Shown here: positions 56,333 through 64,000 of the stretch, piece after piece
Numbering within the stretch: the stretch's first letter is position 1
Layout: every line of letters starts with the position of its first letter
Assembly (NCBI RefSeq): GCF_006438845.1
Contig: NZ_RCZJ01000001.1
Span: forward strand, 1,116,001-1,180,000
Reading direction: 5' to 3'
DNA: 64,000 bases
Source: Variovorax ginsengisoli
GTDB taxonomy: Bacteria > Pseudomonadota > Gammaproteobacteria > Burkholderiales > Burkholderiaceae_C
Notes under the pieces: generated by a model
Told to the model about the DNA's origin: nothing
Database searches by the model: none
Seen by the model: only the letters and a program-made list of their open reading frames with translations
Made by a program: the position numbers and the translations under genes

Positions 56333-56366
56333 CGCTTGCCCGCATGCCTAGATGAGGTGGCAAGCG
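56333..56366. promoter_or_regulatory. 8-bp inverted repeat between SBP and hsp20 genes
   Basis: CGCTTGCC (56333-56340) and GGCAAGCG (56359-56366) are perfect reverse complements, 18 bases apart, 11 bp from the start of the binding-protein gene on the minus strand. In the 120-bp divergent gap this could be an operator or leader hairpin. No protein can be assigned. Confidence 0.45.
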
Positions 56367-56442
56367 GCACTCATGTTGAAAGGCCGCGCAGTGTACGGGA
56401 CACACCTTCTTGTCCCCATTGTTCATCCTCTGGAGTCTCACC

Positions 56443-56817
56443 ATGTTCTTCGCCCCCGCCGTCCGCACCGCGCGCTTCATCCCACGCTCGTTCGACCGCA
56501 ACTTCGAGCGCTTCGTCAACGACGCCTTCACGAGCGGCTCGCAGCGCTCGCTCAACGTCGAGCAGGACGACACCACCTGGACGCTGTCCCTCGACGTGCC
56601 CGGCCTGTCGCGCGACGACTTGAGCATCGGCATCGAAGGTGCCGTCGTCCGGATCGAAAGCAAGGCCGACGCCAAGCGGCAGTTCAAGGCGGCCTACGAA
56701 CTGCCGCAGGAAATTGAAACGGCGACCAGCGAGGCCAAGCTGGAGAACGGCGTCCTGACGCTCAAGCTTGGCAAGCGTGTGCCGGTCAGCAATGTCCACA
56801 CCCTGACCGTCAACTGA
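56443..56817 (+). CDS. Hsp20/alpha-crystallin family small heat-shock protein
   Basis: A 124-residue holdase chaperone. After a basic, aromatic N-terminus, the alpha-crystallin domain starts near residue 30 (TWTLSLDVPGLSRDDL) and ends with LENGVLTLKLGK, which contains the GVL motif of the family, near residue 105. Short C-terminal tail VSNVHTLTVN has no clear I-x-I but a V-H-x-L variant. ATG 56443 has GGAG ten bases upstream. A terminator follows. Confidence 0.92.
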   Translation: MFFAPAVRTARFIPRSFDRNFERFVNDAFTSGSQRSLNVEQDDTTWTLSLDVPGLSRDDLSIGIEGAVVRIESKADAKRQFKAAYELPQEIETATSEAKLENGVLTLKLGKRVPVSNVHTLTVN

Positions 56818-56867
56818 AGCGCGGCGGACTTACCGCCACAAATTCGGCCCTTTGCAAGTCAGCGCGG

Positions 56868-56898
56868 AAGCCGACCACGACTCGTGGTCGGCTTTTTT
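56868..56898 (+). terminator. Intrinsic terminator after hsp20
   Basis: A perfect 12-bp stem (56868-56879 with 56883-56894) with a 3-base loop and a following T-run. It lies 50 bp after the hsp20 stop, so it ends that transcript. Confidence 0.93.
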
Positions 56899-56919
56899 AT
56901 GCTTCAATCTGAAATCTGT

Positions 56920-56949
56920 GTAAAACATCACGCTAAACGGTTGTTTTAC
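56920..56949. promoter_or_regulatory. AT-rich inverted repeat upstream of the TTG-started hydrolase
   Basis: GTAAAACA (56920-56927) and TGTTTTAC (56942-56949) are exact reverse complements 14 bases apart, in an AT-rich patch between the hsp20 terminator and the next gene. The shape is that of an operator for a dimeric regulator, 79 bp from the next start codon. No regulator gene is adjacent. Confidence 0.55.
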
Positions 56950-57027
56950 AAAACTTTTTTCTTAATTTGAGGTCGCGGTTCCGCTGACAACCCGTGCTCA
57001 GCGGGTCCCCGATACAAGGGGATACCG

Positions 57028-57729
57028 TTGGATACACACTTGCACGCTGCGCGTCCTGGCCATCGTTCGAACACGCTGCTGGTGTTCCTGCCCGGCGCGT
57101 TCCTCCAGCCGGAGGAATTCGAGCGCGAGGGTTTCGTGAACGCGGTGCGCGAGCGCGACGTGGCGGCGGACGTGCTGCTGGTCGACGCCAACGTTTCCTA
57201 CTACTACGACCAAAGCTTCGTACAGCGGCTCAGCGACGACGTCCTGGCCCCGGCGAAGGCGCAGGGCTACGGCGCGATCTGGCTCGTGGGCATCTCGATC
57301 GGCGGTTTCGGTGCACTGACGCATGAGTTGAGCCGGCCTGGACTGGTCGACGGCATCGTCGCGCTGGCGCCCTACCTCGGTCGCCGTCCGATCGGCGCGG
57401 AGATCCACAAGGCGGGTGGCCTTCGCGCCTGGAAGGCGCCCGAGGCGCCGTCCGATGACGAAATCGACCGCAAGCTCTGGCCATGGCTGCAACGCTACGC
57501 CTACCCCGAACCGTCCCATCCCATGCCGCCGCTCTACCTGGGTTACGGCCTCGCCGATCGATTCGCCTCCAACCACCAACTGCTGGCGGAGGCCCTGCCA
57601 CAGGGGCATGTCTTCACCACCGAGGGCGGCCACGACTGGCCTCAGTGGTCGCGGCTGTGGCGCAGCATGCTGCACGTGCTGCCACTGCCCCTGCACGCCC
57701 CGCACGACGCAGAGCTCGCACTGAACTGA
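57028..57729 (+). CDS. Alpha/beta hydrolase with TTG start
   Basis: A 233-residue predicted serine hydrolase: LLVFLPGAFLQ (about residue 18), nucleophile elbow GISIGGFGA (about residue 88) and a final His in TTEGGHDWPQW (about residue 200). The only sensible start is TTG 57028, preceded by AAGGGG (57016-57021) at normal distance; no in-frame ATG occurs before residue 170. Substrate unknown. It precedes the PLD gene by about 98 bp. Confidence 0.85.
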   Translation: MDTHLHAARPGHRSNTLLVFLPGAFLQPEEFEREGFVNAVRERDVAADVLLVDANVSYYYDQSFVQRLSDDVLAPAKAQGYGAIWLVGISIGGFGALTHELSRPGLVDGIVALAPYLGRRPIGAEIHKAGGLRAWKAPEAPSDDEIDRKLWPWLQRYAYPEPSHPMPPLYLGYGLADRFASNHQLLAEALPQGHVFTTEGGHDWPQWSRLWRSMLHVLPLPLHAPHDAELALN

Positions 57730-57827
57730 GCGGCCACCGCCGACACGCAGCCGCTCTGCGTGACAGCCCGACAATGCGGGTCGGGCAGCGCACGGGTGCT
57801 GCCGCACCTCTGGGAGTCATCCGTCCA

Positions 57828-58439
57828 ATGAAGCGCCTACACGGCCTCGCCCTTCTCCGCTTCTTCCGCCTCGGCGGCCTGCTGGCAGCCACTATGGCAT
57901 CGCCGCTGCAGGCGAAAGGCATCGACATCACGCTGCCGCCTCCCGCCTCTGGCGCCAGCGCACAGGTCTTCTTCTCGCCCGACGCCGAAACCGATCAAGC
58001 GATTGCGCAGGCCATCGCCGATGCGCGCCGACGGGTCTGGGTCGCGGGTTACTTCTTCACCTCGTCGGCCCTGGCCAAGGCGCTGGACCAGGCCAAAGCG
58101 CGCGGGCTCGACGTTCGCGTGTTGCTCGACCGCTCCCAGGTCACGCTGAAGTACTCGAGCGCCACGTACTTTCACAACAAAGGCGTGCCGCTGTGGATCA
58201 ACGCGCGCTACCCGGTGATGCATCACAAGTTCGTACTGATCGACGCCGACACGGTGGGCTTCGGCTCGATGAACTTCACGCGGGCCGGTGCCCAGCAGAA
58301 CGCCGAGAACTTCAACCTGTTCCGACGTTGGCCGCAGCTTGCGTCCACCTATGCGAAGGAATTCGAGCGCCTCCAACAGGAATCCGAGCCATACCGGCCG
58401 GGCATGGCCTTCGACAGCGCCACGCAGCCGAAGCCGTGA
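57828..58439 (+). CDS. Secreted phospholipase D-like nuclease (single HKD)
   Basis: A 203-residue PLD-superfamily protein with a Sec-type signal (hydrophobic stretch ending SPLQAKG near residue 27). One HKD motif is complete: HHKFVLID with downstream GSMNFT (about residues 132-147), as in the dimeric Nuc endonuclease of Salmonella. It likely acts as a homodimer in the periplasm or outside, cleaving DNA or phosphodiesters. ATG 57828 starts the signal peptide. Its stop is 4 bp from the stop of the convergent tsaD. Confidence 0.88.
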   Translation: MKRLHGLALLRFFRLGGLLAATMASPLQAKGIDITLPPPASGASAQVFFSPDAETDQAIAQAIADARRRVWVAGYFFTSSALAKALDQAKARGLDVRVLLDRSQVTLKYSSATYFHNKGVPLWINARYPVMHHKFVLIDADTVGFGSMNFTRAGAQQNAENFNLFRRWPQLASTYAKEFERLQQESEPYRPGMAFDSATQPKP

Positions 58440-58443
58440 CCGA

Positions 58444-59508
58444 TCAAGACGCGACAGGCTCCGTCGCCTGCGAACTTTCTTGCAAGCTGTACAACGGCCA
58501 GCGCGGCTTGACGTCAAAAGCGTAGACATCGGTCGGCCGCTGCATGCCGGCCTGAAGACGCATCGCGGCGGCCATCGCGATCATCGCGCCGTTGTCGGTA
58601 CACAGATGCAGCTCCGGGTAGTGCACCCGCACGCCGCGCTGCGCGCAGGCCGCGTCGAGTTGCTGGCGCAGCATGCGGTTGGCGCCGACGCCGCCGGCCA
58701 CCACCAGGCGCTTCAAGCCCGTGTCCCTAAGGGCGCTCAGGCTCTTCTTCAACAGCACTTCGACGATGGCAGCCTGCGTGGATGCCGCCAGATCGGCCTT
58801 GCGTGCCTCCAGTTCGTCGCCCAGCTTCTTGGCCTGGGTGAGCACGGCGGTCTTCAGCCCCGCAAAGGAAAAATCGAGGTCGCCGCTGTGCAGCAGCGGA
58901 CGCGGCAGCTTGAAGGCCATCGCGTCACCCTGCTCCGCGAGCTTGGCCAGCCACGGACCGCCTGGATAGGGCAAGCCCATCAGCTTGGCCGACTTGTCGA
59001 AGGCCTCGCCCGCCGCGTCGTCGATGGTCTCGCCCAGCATGTCGTAGTCGCCGACGCCGTCGACGCGCATCAATTGCGTGTGGCCGCCCGACACCAGCAG
59101 CGCCACGAAAGGAAACTCCGGCGGATCGGCGCTCAGAAAGGGCGATAGCAGATGGCCTTCGAGGTGGTGCACGCCCAGCACCGGCTTGTTCAGCGCTGCG
59201 CCCAGGGCACACGCCACGCCGGCACCGACCAGCAGCGCACCTGCCAGGCCGGGACCGCGCGTGTAGGCGACGACATCGACATCGGCCAGCCGCTTGCCGG
59301 CTTCGTCGAATACCGTCTGCGCGAGCGGCAGCACACGGCGGATGTGGTCTCGGCTCGCGAGTTCGGGCACCACGCCGCCGTAGGCCTGGTGCATGGCGAT
59401 CTGGCTGTGCAGCGCGTGCGAGGCCAAACGCGGCAGGGTCGCGCCCTCCCATTCGACCAGCGCCACGCCGGTTTCGTCGCACGACGATTCGATTCCCAAT
59501 ACGAGCAT
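58444..59508 (-). CDS. tsaD: tRNA N6-adenosine threonylcarbamoyltransferase TsaD
   Basis: A 354-residue ASKHA enzyme of the t6A tRNA modification pathway, acting with TsaB and TsaE. Visible are [13 protein letters not shown] at the start, the metal-binding HLEGH (about residues 112-116), LVSGGHTQL and [16 protein letters not shown] 59508 begins MLVLGIESS; the very long open frame upstream is a shadow of the antiterminator gene. It is divergent from that gene with 87 bp between. Confidence 0.96.
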   Translation of the reverse strand: MLVLGIESSCDETGVALVEWEGATLPRLASHALHSQIAMHQAYGGVVPELASRDHIRRVLPLAQTVFDEAGKRLADVDVVAYTRGPGLAGALLVGAGVACALGAALNKPVLGVHHLEGHLLSPFLSADPPEFPFVALLVSGGHTQLMRVDGVGDYDMLGETIDDAAGEAFDKSAKLMGLPYPGGPWLAKLAEQGDAMAFKLPRPLLHSGDLDFSFAGLKTAVLTQAKKLGDELEARKADLAASTQAAIVEVLLKKSLSALRDTGLKRLVVAGGVGANRMLRQQLDAACAQRGVRVHYPELHLCTDNGAMIAMAAAMRLQAGMQRPTDVYAFDVKPRWPLYSLQESSQATEPVAS

Positions 59509-59595
59509 GGCCACGAGTGTAGGATGCGCCCGCTTCGAGGGCATGGATGTTGCTGCATGCCCCTTCACCGCGACCCTCCGACTGCCCACGACACC

Positions 59596-60876
59596 ATGAA
59601 ATCCGGACTGAGCTTCCTGATTGCCGCACTGCGCAGCGAGATCGACGAGCTCGATCAGTTGTCGCGCATGAGCGAACTGGTCGGCACCATCGGTCGGCTG
59701 GTGCACGCACTGCAGCGCGAGCGCGGGATCTCGAATGTCCTGCTCGCTTCCGGCGGCCAGCGCTTCGTGGCCGAACGGACCGCCCAGATCGCCGAGTGCG
59801 CCACGCTCGAGCAGACGGTGCGCGAGCGCTTCGATGCGCTCGAGGCCGATCCGCGGCGGCTGGGCAACAGCGCCCGCCTCTTCAGCCGCATCGCGTGGGT
59901 GGTGCCCGGCCTCGACGCACTGCCGGCGCTCCGGCAGCGGGTCGGTGGGCTGAAGATGCCCGCCACCGAAGCGACCAGTGCGTTCGTCAAGGTGGTCGCC
60001 GGCCTTCTCGCGGTGGTGTTCGAAGCGGCCGACGGCGCGACCGACCCCGAAATCTCGCGCCTGCTGGTGGCGATGTTCAATTTCATGCAGGGCAAGGAGC
60101 TCGCCGGGCAGGAGCGCGCCTGCGGTGCCGCCGCGTTCGCCTCGGGCCAGAACGATGCCGCACGCCAGCAGCAATGGCTGCACCTGATCGAATCGCAAGA
60201 ACGCTGCTTCCAGGTTTTCTCCGAATTCTCCGGCCCCGAACTCGAAGCGCAATGGCTCGCCCACCTGCCGCCGGCCCAGACTGCCGAACTCGAGCGCCTG
60301 CGTCGCATCGCCTGCGCCGCGCCCGCTGGCGTGGCGCTCGATGCCGACCTGAGCCCGCTGTGGTTCGACTGCTGCACGCACCGCATCGACGCGATGCAGA
60401 TCGTCGAGGAGCGCCTGGCCGACGACCTGCGCCAGCTGTGCAGTGCCAAGATCGCCCGCGCCCGCACCGATCTGCAAACCCACGAGTCGCTGCTGACGCA
60501 GATCGCCCACGCACCACCCGCTGCGCCGGCCGCCTTCTTCGAGCAGCCGGCCACGCCGCTGTTCGCTGCTTCGCCGGCCCATGGCGCCCCACCGTACGGC
60601 CGTCAGCTCGAACGCTCCATCCTCGACATGGTCCAGGACCAGTCGCAGCGCCTGCAGGCGATGAGCGACGAACTCGACACCGTGCGGGCGTCGCTCAACG
60701 AGCGCAAGCTGGTCGAGCGCGCCAAGGGCCTGCTCATGGCGCACCGCCGAATGACCGAGGCCGAAGCGCACAAGATGCTGCGCCAGACCGCGATGAACCA
60801 GAACCGGCGGCTGATCGATGTCGCCGAGTCGGTGCTCGCCATGGCCGAATACCTGCCTGCAAGCGGCAAAGCCTGA
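59596..60876 (+). CDS. nasR: NIT-ANTAR domain nitrate-sensing transcription antiterminator (NasR-like)
   Basis: A 426-residue soluble regulator. Residues about 30-290 form an alpha-helical NIT domain (for example [20 protein letters not shown] near 25-45 and later SGPELEAQW), which in Klebsiella NasR senses nitrate/nitrite. The C-terminal ANTAR domain (about 360-420) shows [20 protein letters not shown] and [24 protein letters not shown] binds paired six-base-loop RNA hairpins to stop termination; just such hairpins lie downstream at 61031-61079, ahead of the nitrate importer. ATG 59596 begins the NIT sequence; the upstream frame overlaps tsaD. Confidence 0.93.
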   Translation: MKSGLSFLIAALRSEIDELDQLSRMSELVGTIGRLVHALQRERGISNVLLASGGQRFVAERTAQIAECATLEQTVRERFDALEADPRRLGNSARLFSRIAWVVPGLDALPALRQRVGGLKMPATEATSAFVKVVAGLLAVVFEAADGATDPEISRLLVAMFNFMQGKELAGQERACGAAAFASGQNDAARQQQWLHLIESQERCFQVFSEFSGPELEAQWLAHLPPAQTAELERLRRIACAAPAGVALDADLSPLWFDCCTHRIDAMQIVEERLADDLRQLCSAKIARARTDLQTHESLLTQIAHAPPAAPAAFFEQPATPLFAASPAHGAPPYGRQLERSILDMVQDQSQRLQAMSDELDTVRASLNERKLVERAKGLLMAHRRMTEAEAHKMLRQTAMNQNRRLIDVAESVLAMAEYLPASGKA

Positions 60877-61000
60877 ACGCAATTGGTGCGCTGCACGACA
60901 AGCGTGCCAGTTCCACGCCACGCCTCCAACGGCGCACCGCCTTCTGCGCGCATTGGCAAAAACGACTCTTTCTGCTGCAGCAAAGCCGTGCCGCCACGGC

Positions 61001-61016
61001 TGGCACAACGCTTGCA
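61001..61016 (+). promoter_or_regulatory. Sigma-54 (-24/-12) promoter of the nitrate importer operon
   Basis: TGGCACA-N4-TTGCA matches the consensus TGGCACG-N4-TTGCW with one change. The invariant GG (61002-61003) and GC (61014-61015) are exactly 10 bases apart. Transcription would begin near 61027. This predicts nitrogen-limitation control through RpoN and an enhancer-binding activator such as NtrC. Confidence 0.88.
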
Positions 61017-61030
61017 TGTCTCGCTGCCAT

Positions 61031-61046
61031 AGACCGACGTAGGTCT
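61031..61046 (+). promoter_or_regulatory. Leader RNA hairpin P1, candidate ANTAR site
   Basis: Perfect 5-bp stem AGACC/GGTCT around the six-base loop GACGTA, only a few bases into the predicted transcript. ANTAR target loops have A at position 1 and G at position 4; here position 4 is G but position 1 is G, so the match is partial. Confidence 0.65.
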
Positions 61047-61053
61047 GCAGGCA

Positions 61054-61079
61054 GGCGGCATCCAACGCAGGGGGTCGCC
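61054..61079 (+). promoter_or_regulatory. Leader RNA hairpin P2, candidate ANTAR site
   Basis: Ten-bp stem (61054-61063 with 61070-61079, one A-G mismatch and two G-U pairs) around the six-base loop AACGCA, with the A1 and G4 expected for ANTAR binding. It stands 7 bases after P1, matching the paired-hairpin layout known from nas, ami and eut leader RNAs. Confidence 0.78.
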
Positions 61080-61092
61080 CACCGAACCGGAC

Positions 61093-61167
61093 AAAGGCGT
61101 CCGTATCCGTCGAAGCTCGCGCGCACGCAGCTTCGACGCGATGCGGACGCCTTTTTTGTTTTTTTCG
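61093..61167 (+). terminator. Leader intrinsic terminator (attenuator) before the nitrate SBP gene
   Basis: A long stem pairs 61093-61117 with 61129-61155 (small internal mismatches) around an 11-base loop, followed by T-rich sequence to 61167. It sits between the sigma-54 promoter and the start codon at 61197, so unless prevented it would stop transcription before the importer genes. Confidence 0.92.
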
Positions 61168-61196
61168 ACCTTGTCCCTTCCTTCCGGAGTCCGCCC

Positions 61197-62441
61197 ATGT
61201 CCGATCTGCTGAAAACCAAATTGAGCCGCCGCCGCGTGCTGCAGGCCGCCGCCGTCGGTGCCGCAGGCATCGACCCGGCGCTGCGCGCCCTTGCCTACGC
61301 ACAGGGCTCCGACAAGCCCGAGAAGGAAGAAGTCAAGATCGGCTTCATCCCGTTGACCGACTGCGCCAGCGTGGTGATGGCCTCGGTGCTGGGCATCGAC
61401 AAGAAGTACGGCGTGAAGATCGTGCCCAACAAGGAAGCCAGTTGGGCCGGCGTGCGCGACAAGCTGGTCAACGGAGACCTCGACATGGCCCACGTGCTGT
61501 ACGGCCTGGTCTACGGCGTGCATCTCGGTCTGAGCGGCCCGAAGAAGGACATGGCCGTGCTCATGACCTTGAACAACAACGGCCAGGCGATCACGCTGTC
61601 GAAGAAGCTGGCCGACAAGGGCGCGGTCGACGCACCGTCGCTCGCGAAGCTCATCGCGAAGGAAAAGGGCGACTACACCTTCGCGCAGACCTTCCCGACC
61701 GGCACGCACGCGATGTGGCTGTACTACTGGCTGGCCTCGGCCGGCATCGACCCGTTCAAGGACGTGAAGAACATCGTGGTGCCGCCGCCGCAGATGGTGG
61801 CGAACATGCGCATCGGCAACATGGACGGCTTCTGCGTGGGCGAGCCCTGGAACCAGCGCGCCATCATGGACGGCATCGGGGTGACGGCCATCACCACACA
61901 GGACATCTGGAAGGACCACCCCGAAAAGGTGCTGGGCTGCACCGCCGACTTCGTCAAGAAGTACCCGAACACCGCGCGCGCCGTGACAGCCGCCATCCTC
62001 GAGGCCGGCCAATGGATCGACGCCGGCCTGCAGAACAAGAACAAGATGGCCGAGACGATCGCCGACAAGAGCTATGTCAACACCAGCGTCGACGCCATCA
62101 ACCAGCGCATCCTGGGTCGCTACGTCAACGGCATGGGCAAGAGCTGGGACGATCCGAACTTCATGAAGTTCTACAACGACGGCGCAGTCAACTTCCCGTA
62201 CCTGTCCGACGGCATGTGGTTCCTCACGCAGCACAAGCGCTGGGGCTTGCTGAAGGCGCACCCGGACTACCTGAAGGTGGCCACCGAGATCAACCGCATC
62301 GACATCTACAAGCAGGCCGCGACGGCCACCAAGACACCCGTGCCCGCGTCGCCGATGCGCACCAGCAAGCTGATGGACGGCGTGGTGTGGGACGGCAAGG
62401 ACCCCGCCAAGTACGCCGATTCGTTCAAGGTCAAGGCCTGA
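61197..62441 (+). CDS. nrtA: Nitrate-type ABC transporter substrate-binding protein (NrtA/NasF-like)
   Basis: A 414-residue binding protein with a twin-arginine signal (SRRRVLQAA near residues 10-18). The mature part [22 protein letters not shown], with [13 protein letters not shown] further on, is the NrtA/CmpA-type fold that binds nitrate, nitrite or cyanate. ATG 61197 has GGAG eight bases upstream, right after the leader terminator. First gene of the operon; gene symbol is by analogy, and the ligand could also be cyanate or bicarbonate, though the upstream NIT-ANTAR gene favours nitrate. Confidence 0.92.
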   Translation: MSDLLKTKLSRRRVLQAAAVGAAGIDPALRALAYAQGSDKPEKEEVKIGFIPLTDCASVVMASVLGIDKKYGVKIVPNKEASWAGVRDKLVNGDLDMAHVLYGLVYGVHLGLSGPKKDMAVLMTLNNNGQAITLSKKLADKGAVDAPSLAKLIAKEKGDYTFAQTFPTGTHAMWLYYWLASAGIDPFKDVKNIVVPPPQMVANMRIGNMDGFCVGEPWNQRAIMDGIGVTAITTQDIWKDHPEKVLGCTADFVKKYPNTARAVTAAILEAGQWIDAGLQNKNKMAETIADKSYVNTSVDAINQRILGRYVNGMGKSWDDPNFMKFYNDGAVNFPYLSDGMWFLTQHKRWGLLKAHPDYLKVATEINRIDIYKQAATATKTPVPASPMRTSKLMDGVVWDGKDPAKYADSFKVKA

Positions 62442-62451
62442 GGAGAGCACC

Positions 62452-63375
62452 ATGGTGAGCGCCGTCTTTCATTCTCCGCTGGAGGCCAACGTGCCTCTGT
62501 CCTCGCCGGCTACCGTGTCGGTTGTCGCACCCGCCAAGGCTGCCGCCGTTGCGGTGCCTGCGCCGGTACAGACCGTGCCACGCAAGCCGCTCGACCTGCG
62601 CGCCTTCTGGATGCGAGTGCTGCCGCCGCTGGCCGGCTTCGGCCTGCTTTTGCTGGTCTGGGAGCTGATCGCGATGAACAGCACCACGGGCTTCCCGTCG
62701 CCGCTGGTCACGGCCAAGCAGGCGCTGGCGGTGTTCGCCGATCCGTTCTACAGCAAGGGGCCCAACGACCAGGGCGTGGGCTGGAACGTGCTGTCGTCCT
62801 TGCAGCGCGTGGCGCTGGGCTTCGGCCTGGCGGCGCTGGTGGGCATCCCGGCGGGCTTCGCGATCGGGCGCTTCGAGTTCCTCGCGCGCATGTTCAACCC
62901 GCTGATCAGCCTGCTGCGCCCGGTGTCGCCGTTGGCCTGGCTGCCGATCGGCCTGCTGGTCTTCAAGGGCGCCAACCCGGCCGCCATCTGGACCATCTTC
63001 ATCTGCTCGATCTGGCCGATGGTGATCAACACCGCCGTCGGCGTGCAGCGCGTGCCGAGCGACTACATGAACGTGGCCAAGGTGCTGAACCTTTCCGAAT
63101 GGAAGATCCTCACCAAGATCCTCTTCCCCGCCGTGCTGCCCTACATGCTGACCGGCGTGCGCCTGGCGGTCGGCACCGCGTGGCTGGTGATCGTAGCGGC
63201 CGAGATGCTGACCGGCGGCGTGGGCATCGGCTTCTGGGTGTGGGACGAGTGGAACAACCTCAACGTCGCCAACATCATCATCGCGATCTTCGTCATCGGC
63301 GTGGTCGGCCTGGCGCTCGAATTCGCGCTCATCAAGATCGCCACCGCGTTCACGTTCGAAGAGGTGAAGTCATGA
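62452..63375 (+). CDS. nrtB: Nitrate-type ABC transporter permease (NrtB-like)
   Basis: A 307-residue inner-membrane permease of the NrtB/SsuC type with about six helices. The extended N-terminus (about residues 1-50) is Ala/Pro/Val-rich. LLRPVSPLAWLPIGLLVFKG with GANPAAIWTIFICSIWPMVINT is the family core and NLSEWKILTKILFPAVLPYML the ATPase-coupling loop. It starts 11 bp after the binding-protein gene, and its stop overlaps the next start (ATGA). Confidence 0.94.
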   Translation: MVSAVFHSPLEANVPLSSPATVSVVAPAKAAAVAVPAPVQTVPRKPLDLRAFWMRVLPPLAGFGLLLLVWELIAMNSTTGFPSPLVTAKQALAVFADPFYSKGPNDQGVGWNVLSSLQRVALGFGLAALVGIPAGFAIGRFEFLARMFNPLISLLRPVSPLAWLPIGLLVFKGANPAAIWTIFICSIWPMVINTAVGVQRVPSDYMNVAKVLNLSEWKILTKILFPAVLPYMLTGVRLAVGTAWLVIVAAEMLTGGVGIGFWVWDEWNNLNVANIIIAIFVIGVVGLALEFALIKIATAFTFEEVKS

Positions 63376-64000
63376 ATGAAGCCAAGTTCATCGAGATCAG
63401 CGGCGTCGAACAGACCTTCAAGACGCCCAAGGGCAGCTTCCAGGCGCTGCGCGACATCGACCTGACCGTCGCCAAGGGCGAGTTCGTGGCGCTGATCGGC
63501 CACTCGGGCTGCGGCAAGTCGACCCTGCTGAACCTGATCGCCGGCCTCACCAAGCCGACGCATGGCACGCTGCTGTGCGCCAACCGCGAAATCGCCGGCC
63601 CCGGGCCGGAGCGCGCGGTGGTTTTCCAAAACCATTCGCTGCTGCCGTGGCTCACCTGCTACGAGAACATCTACCTCGGCGTGGAGCGCGTCTTCGCGGC
63701 GACCGAAAGCAAGGCGCAGCTGAAGGCCCGCACCGACGCGGCGCTGGCGCTGGTCGGTCTCACGCCGGCCGCGCAGAAGCGACCCGGCGAGATCTCGGGC
63801 GGCATGAAGCAGCGCGTAGGCATCGCCCGTGCACTGGCGATGGAACCGAAGGTGCTGCTGATGGACGAGCCCTTCGGCGCGCTCGACGCGCTGACCCGCG
63901 CGCGCCTGCAGGACGAACTGCTGGCCATCGTGCAGAAGACGCGCAGCACCGTGGTCATGGTGACGCACGACGTGGACGAGGCTGTGCTGCTGTCCGACAA
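63372..64000 (+). CDS. nrtD: Nitrate-type ABC transporter ATPase (NrtD-like), cut by window end
   Basis: The first 209 residues are present and open. Walker A GHSGCGKSTLLN (about residue 46), the Q-loop VFQNHSLLPWLT typical of nitrate/sulfonate/taurine ATPases, signature ISGGMKQRVGIARAL (about residue 139) and Walker B VLLMDEPFGALD are intact, ending in VTHDVDEAVLL at the window edge. The start overlaps the permease stop. It lacks sequence to tell whether a fused C-terminal binding domain (NrtC type) follows. Confidence 0.93.
   Translation, partial: MNEAKFIEISGVEQTFKTPKGSFQALRDIDLTVAKGEFVALIGHSGCGKSTLLNLIAGLTKPTHGTLLCANREIAGPGPERAVVFQNHSLLPWLTCYENIYLGVERVFAATESKAQLKARTDAALALVGLTPAAQKRPGEISGGMKQRVGIARALAMEPKVLLMDEPFGALDALTRARLQDELLAIVQKTRSTVVMVTHDVDEAVLLSD

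Larger units (their letters stand above)
60877..61196. other. 320-bp regulatory gap before the nitrate importer
   Basis: No protein gene here. It contains a strong hairpin at 60984-61001 (7-bp stem, 4-base loop), which may end the nasR-like transcript, a sigma-54 promoter, two six-loop hairpins and a large intrinsic terminator. The upstream part (60877-60983) should hold enhancer sites for an activator such as NtrC; I saw GCAC/GTGC-rich tracts but no clear consensus pair. Confidence 0.8.

Noticed and set aside
56373-56420. Possible sigma-32 heat-shock promoter for hsp20 (TTGAAA and CCCCATT present)
   Set aside because: The spacing between the two boxes is about 35 bases, far from the 11-17 usual for sigma-32, so I do not call it.
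60877-60983. NtrC enhancer sites upstream of the sigma-54 promoter
   Set aside because: GCAC and GTGC tracts occur but none form the expected pair with correct orientation and spacing; not callable by eye.
59547-61197. A fused protein running from within the NIT-ANTAR region into the nitrate binding protein
   Set aside because: It crosses the promoter, leader hairpins and terminator; the Tat signal with a ribosome site at 61197 marks the true start.
58444-61302. tsaD frame extended to 952 codons, and the antisense part as a separate gene
   Set aside because: The real TsaD starts at 59508; the upstream part is the shadow of the NIT-ANTAR gene and its leader.

Overview
The window is about 64 kb of very GC-rich, gene-dense chromosome. 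It looks like a betaproteobacterium of the order Burkholderiales, most likely Comamonadaceae (Variovorax or Acidovorax-like). The reasons are the tpiA-secG-tRNA-Leu-nuoA-to-N arrangement followed by DUF2818, NUDIX and DUF1178 genes, the many branched-chain-type ABC importers with their binding proteins, and short GC-rich intergenic repeats of a kind I remember from that family. The organism assignment is inference; no rRNA gene is present. I see no prophage, insertion sequence or CRISPR array.

Layout. 0-6.2 kb: glycine-zipper lipoprotein, DedA membrane protein, mutL (endonuclease-type mismatch repair), a lipoprotein hydrolase, a Bcr/CflA efflux pump and miaA. 6.2-13.8 kb: ATPase, large FtsX-type permease and lipocalin-like exported protein of an AttEFGH/YbbAP-like envelope transporter, interrupted by an antisense PLP dehydratase plus GNAT gene and by dsdA. 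13.8-14.15 kb: gene-free stretch with a (GGGTTC)7 array and a 30-bp-arm inverted repeat. 14.15-20.1 kb: branched-chain-type importer livG-livF-SBP-SBP-livH-livM with two tandem paralogous binding proteins. 20.3-25.4 kb: marR-nodT-emrA-emrB drug-efflux operon with a visible MarR-type operator, divergent from an MsbA-like exporter (25.4-27.2 kb). 27.2-32.4 kb: surface-sugar genes (rfbC, SAF-domain oxidoreductase, rfbF, SDR epimerase, family 2 glycosyltransferase), of which the SDR/glycosyltransferase part is AT-richer. 32.4-48.3 kb: complete 14-gene respiratory complex I operon (nuoA to nuoN, minus strand) and its small downstream genes. 48.3-53.6 kb: tRNA-Leu(GAG), secG, tpiA, quinone oxidoreductase, pnp and rpsO, with a long RNA duplex in the pnp leader. 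53.7-59.5 kb: aminotransferase, Tat-type orphan binding protein, Hsp20, a TTG-started hydrolase, a secreted PLD nuclease and tsaD. 59.6-64 kb: NIT-ANTAR antiterminator followed by a nitrate-type ABC importer whose third gene runs off the window.

The most interesting signal is in the 320-bp gap between the NIT-ANTAR protein gene and the nitrate importer. A near-consensus sigma-54 promoter is followed within a few bases of the expected transcript start by two six-base-loop RNA hairpins, then by a strong intrinsic terminator just before the first transporter gene. This is the full set of parts for nitrogen-controlled transcription plus nitrate-sensing antitermination, and it can be read directly from the bases. 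Other points worth checking are the split Att-type transporter, the arginine-for-lysine Walker A in LivF, the CDP-sugar-type cluster without a recognisable 4,6-dehydratase, and the pnp leader duplex.
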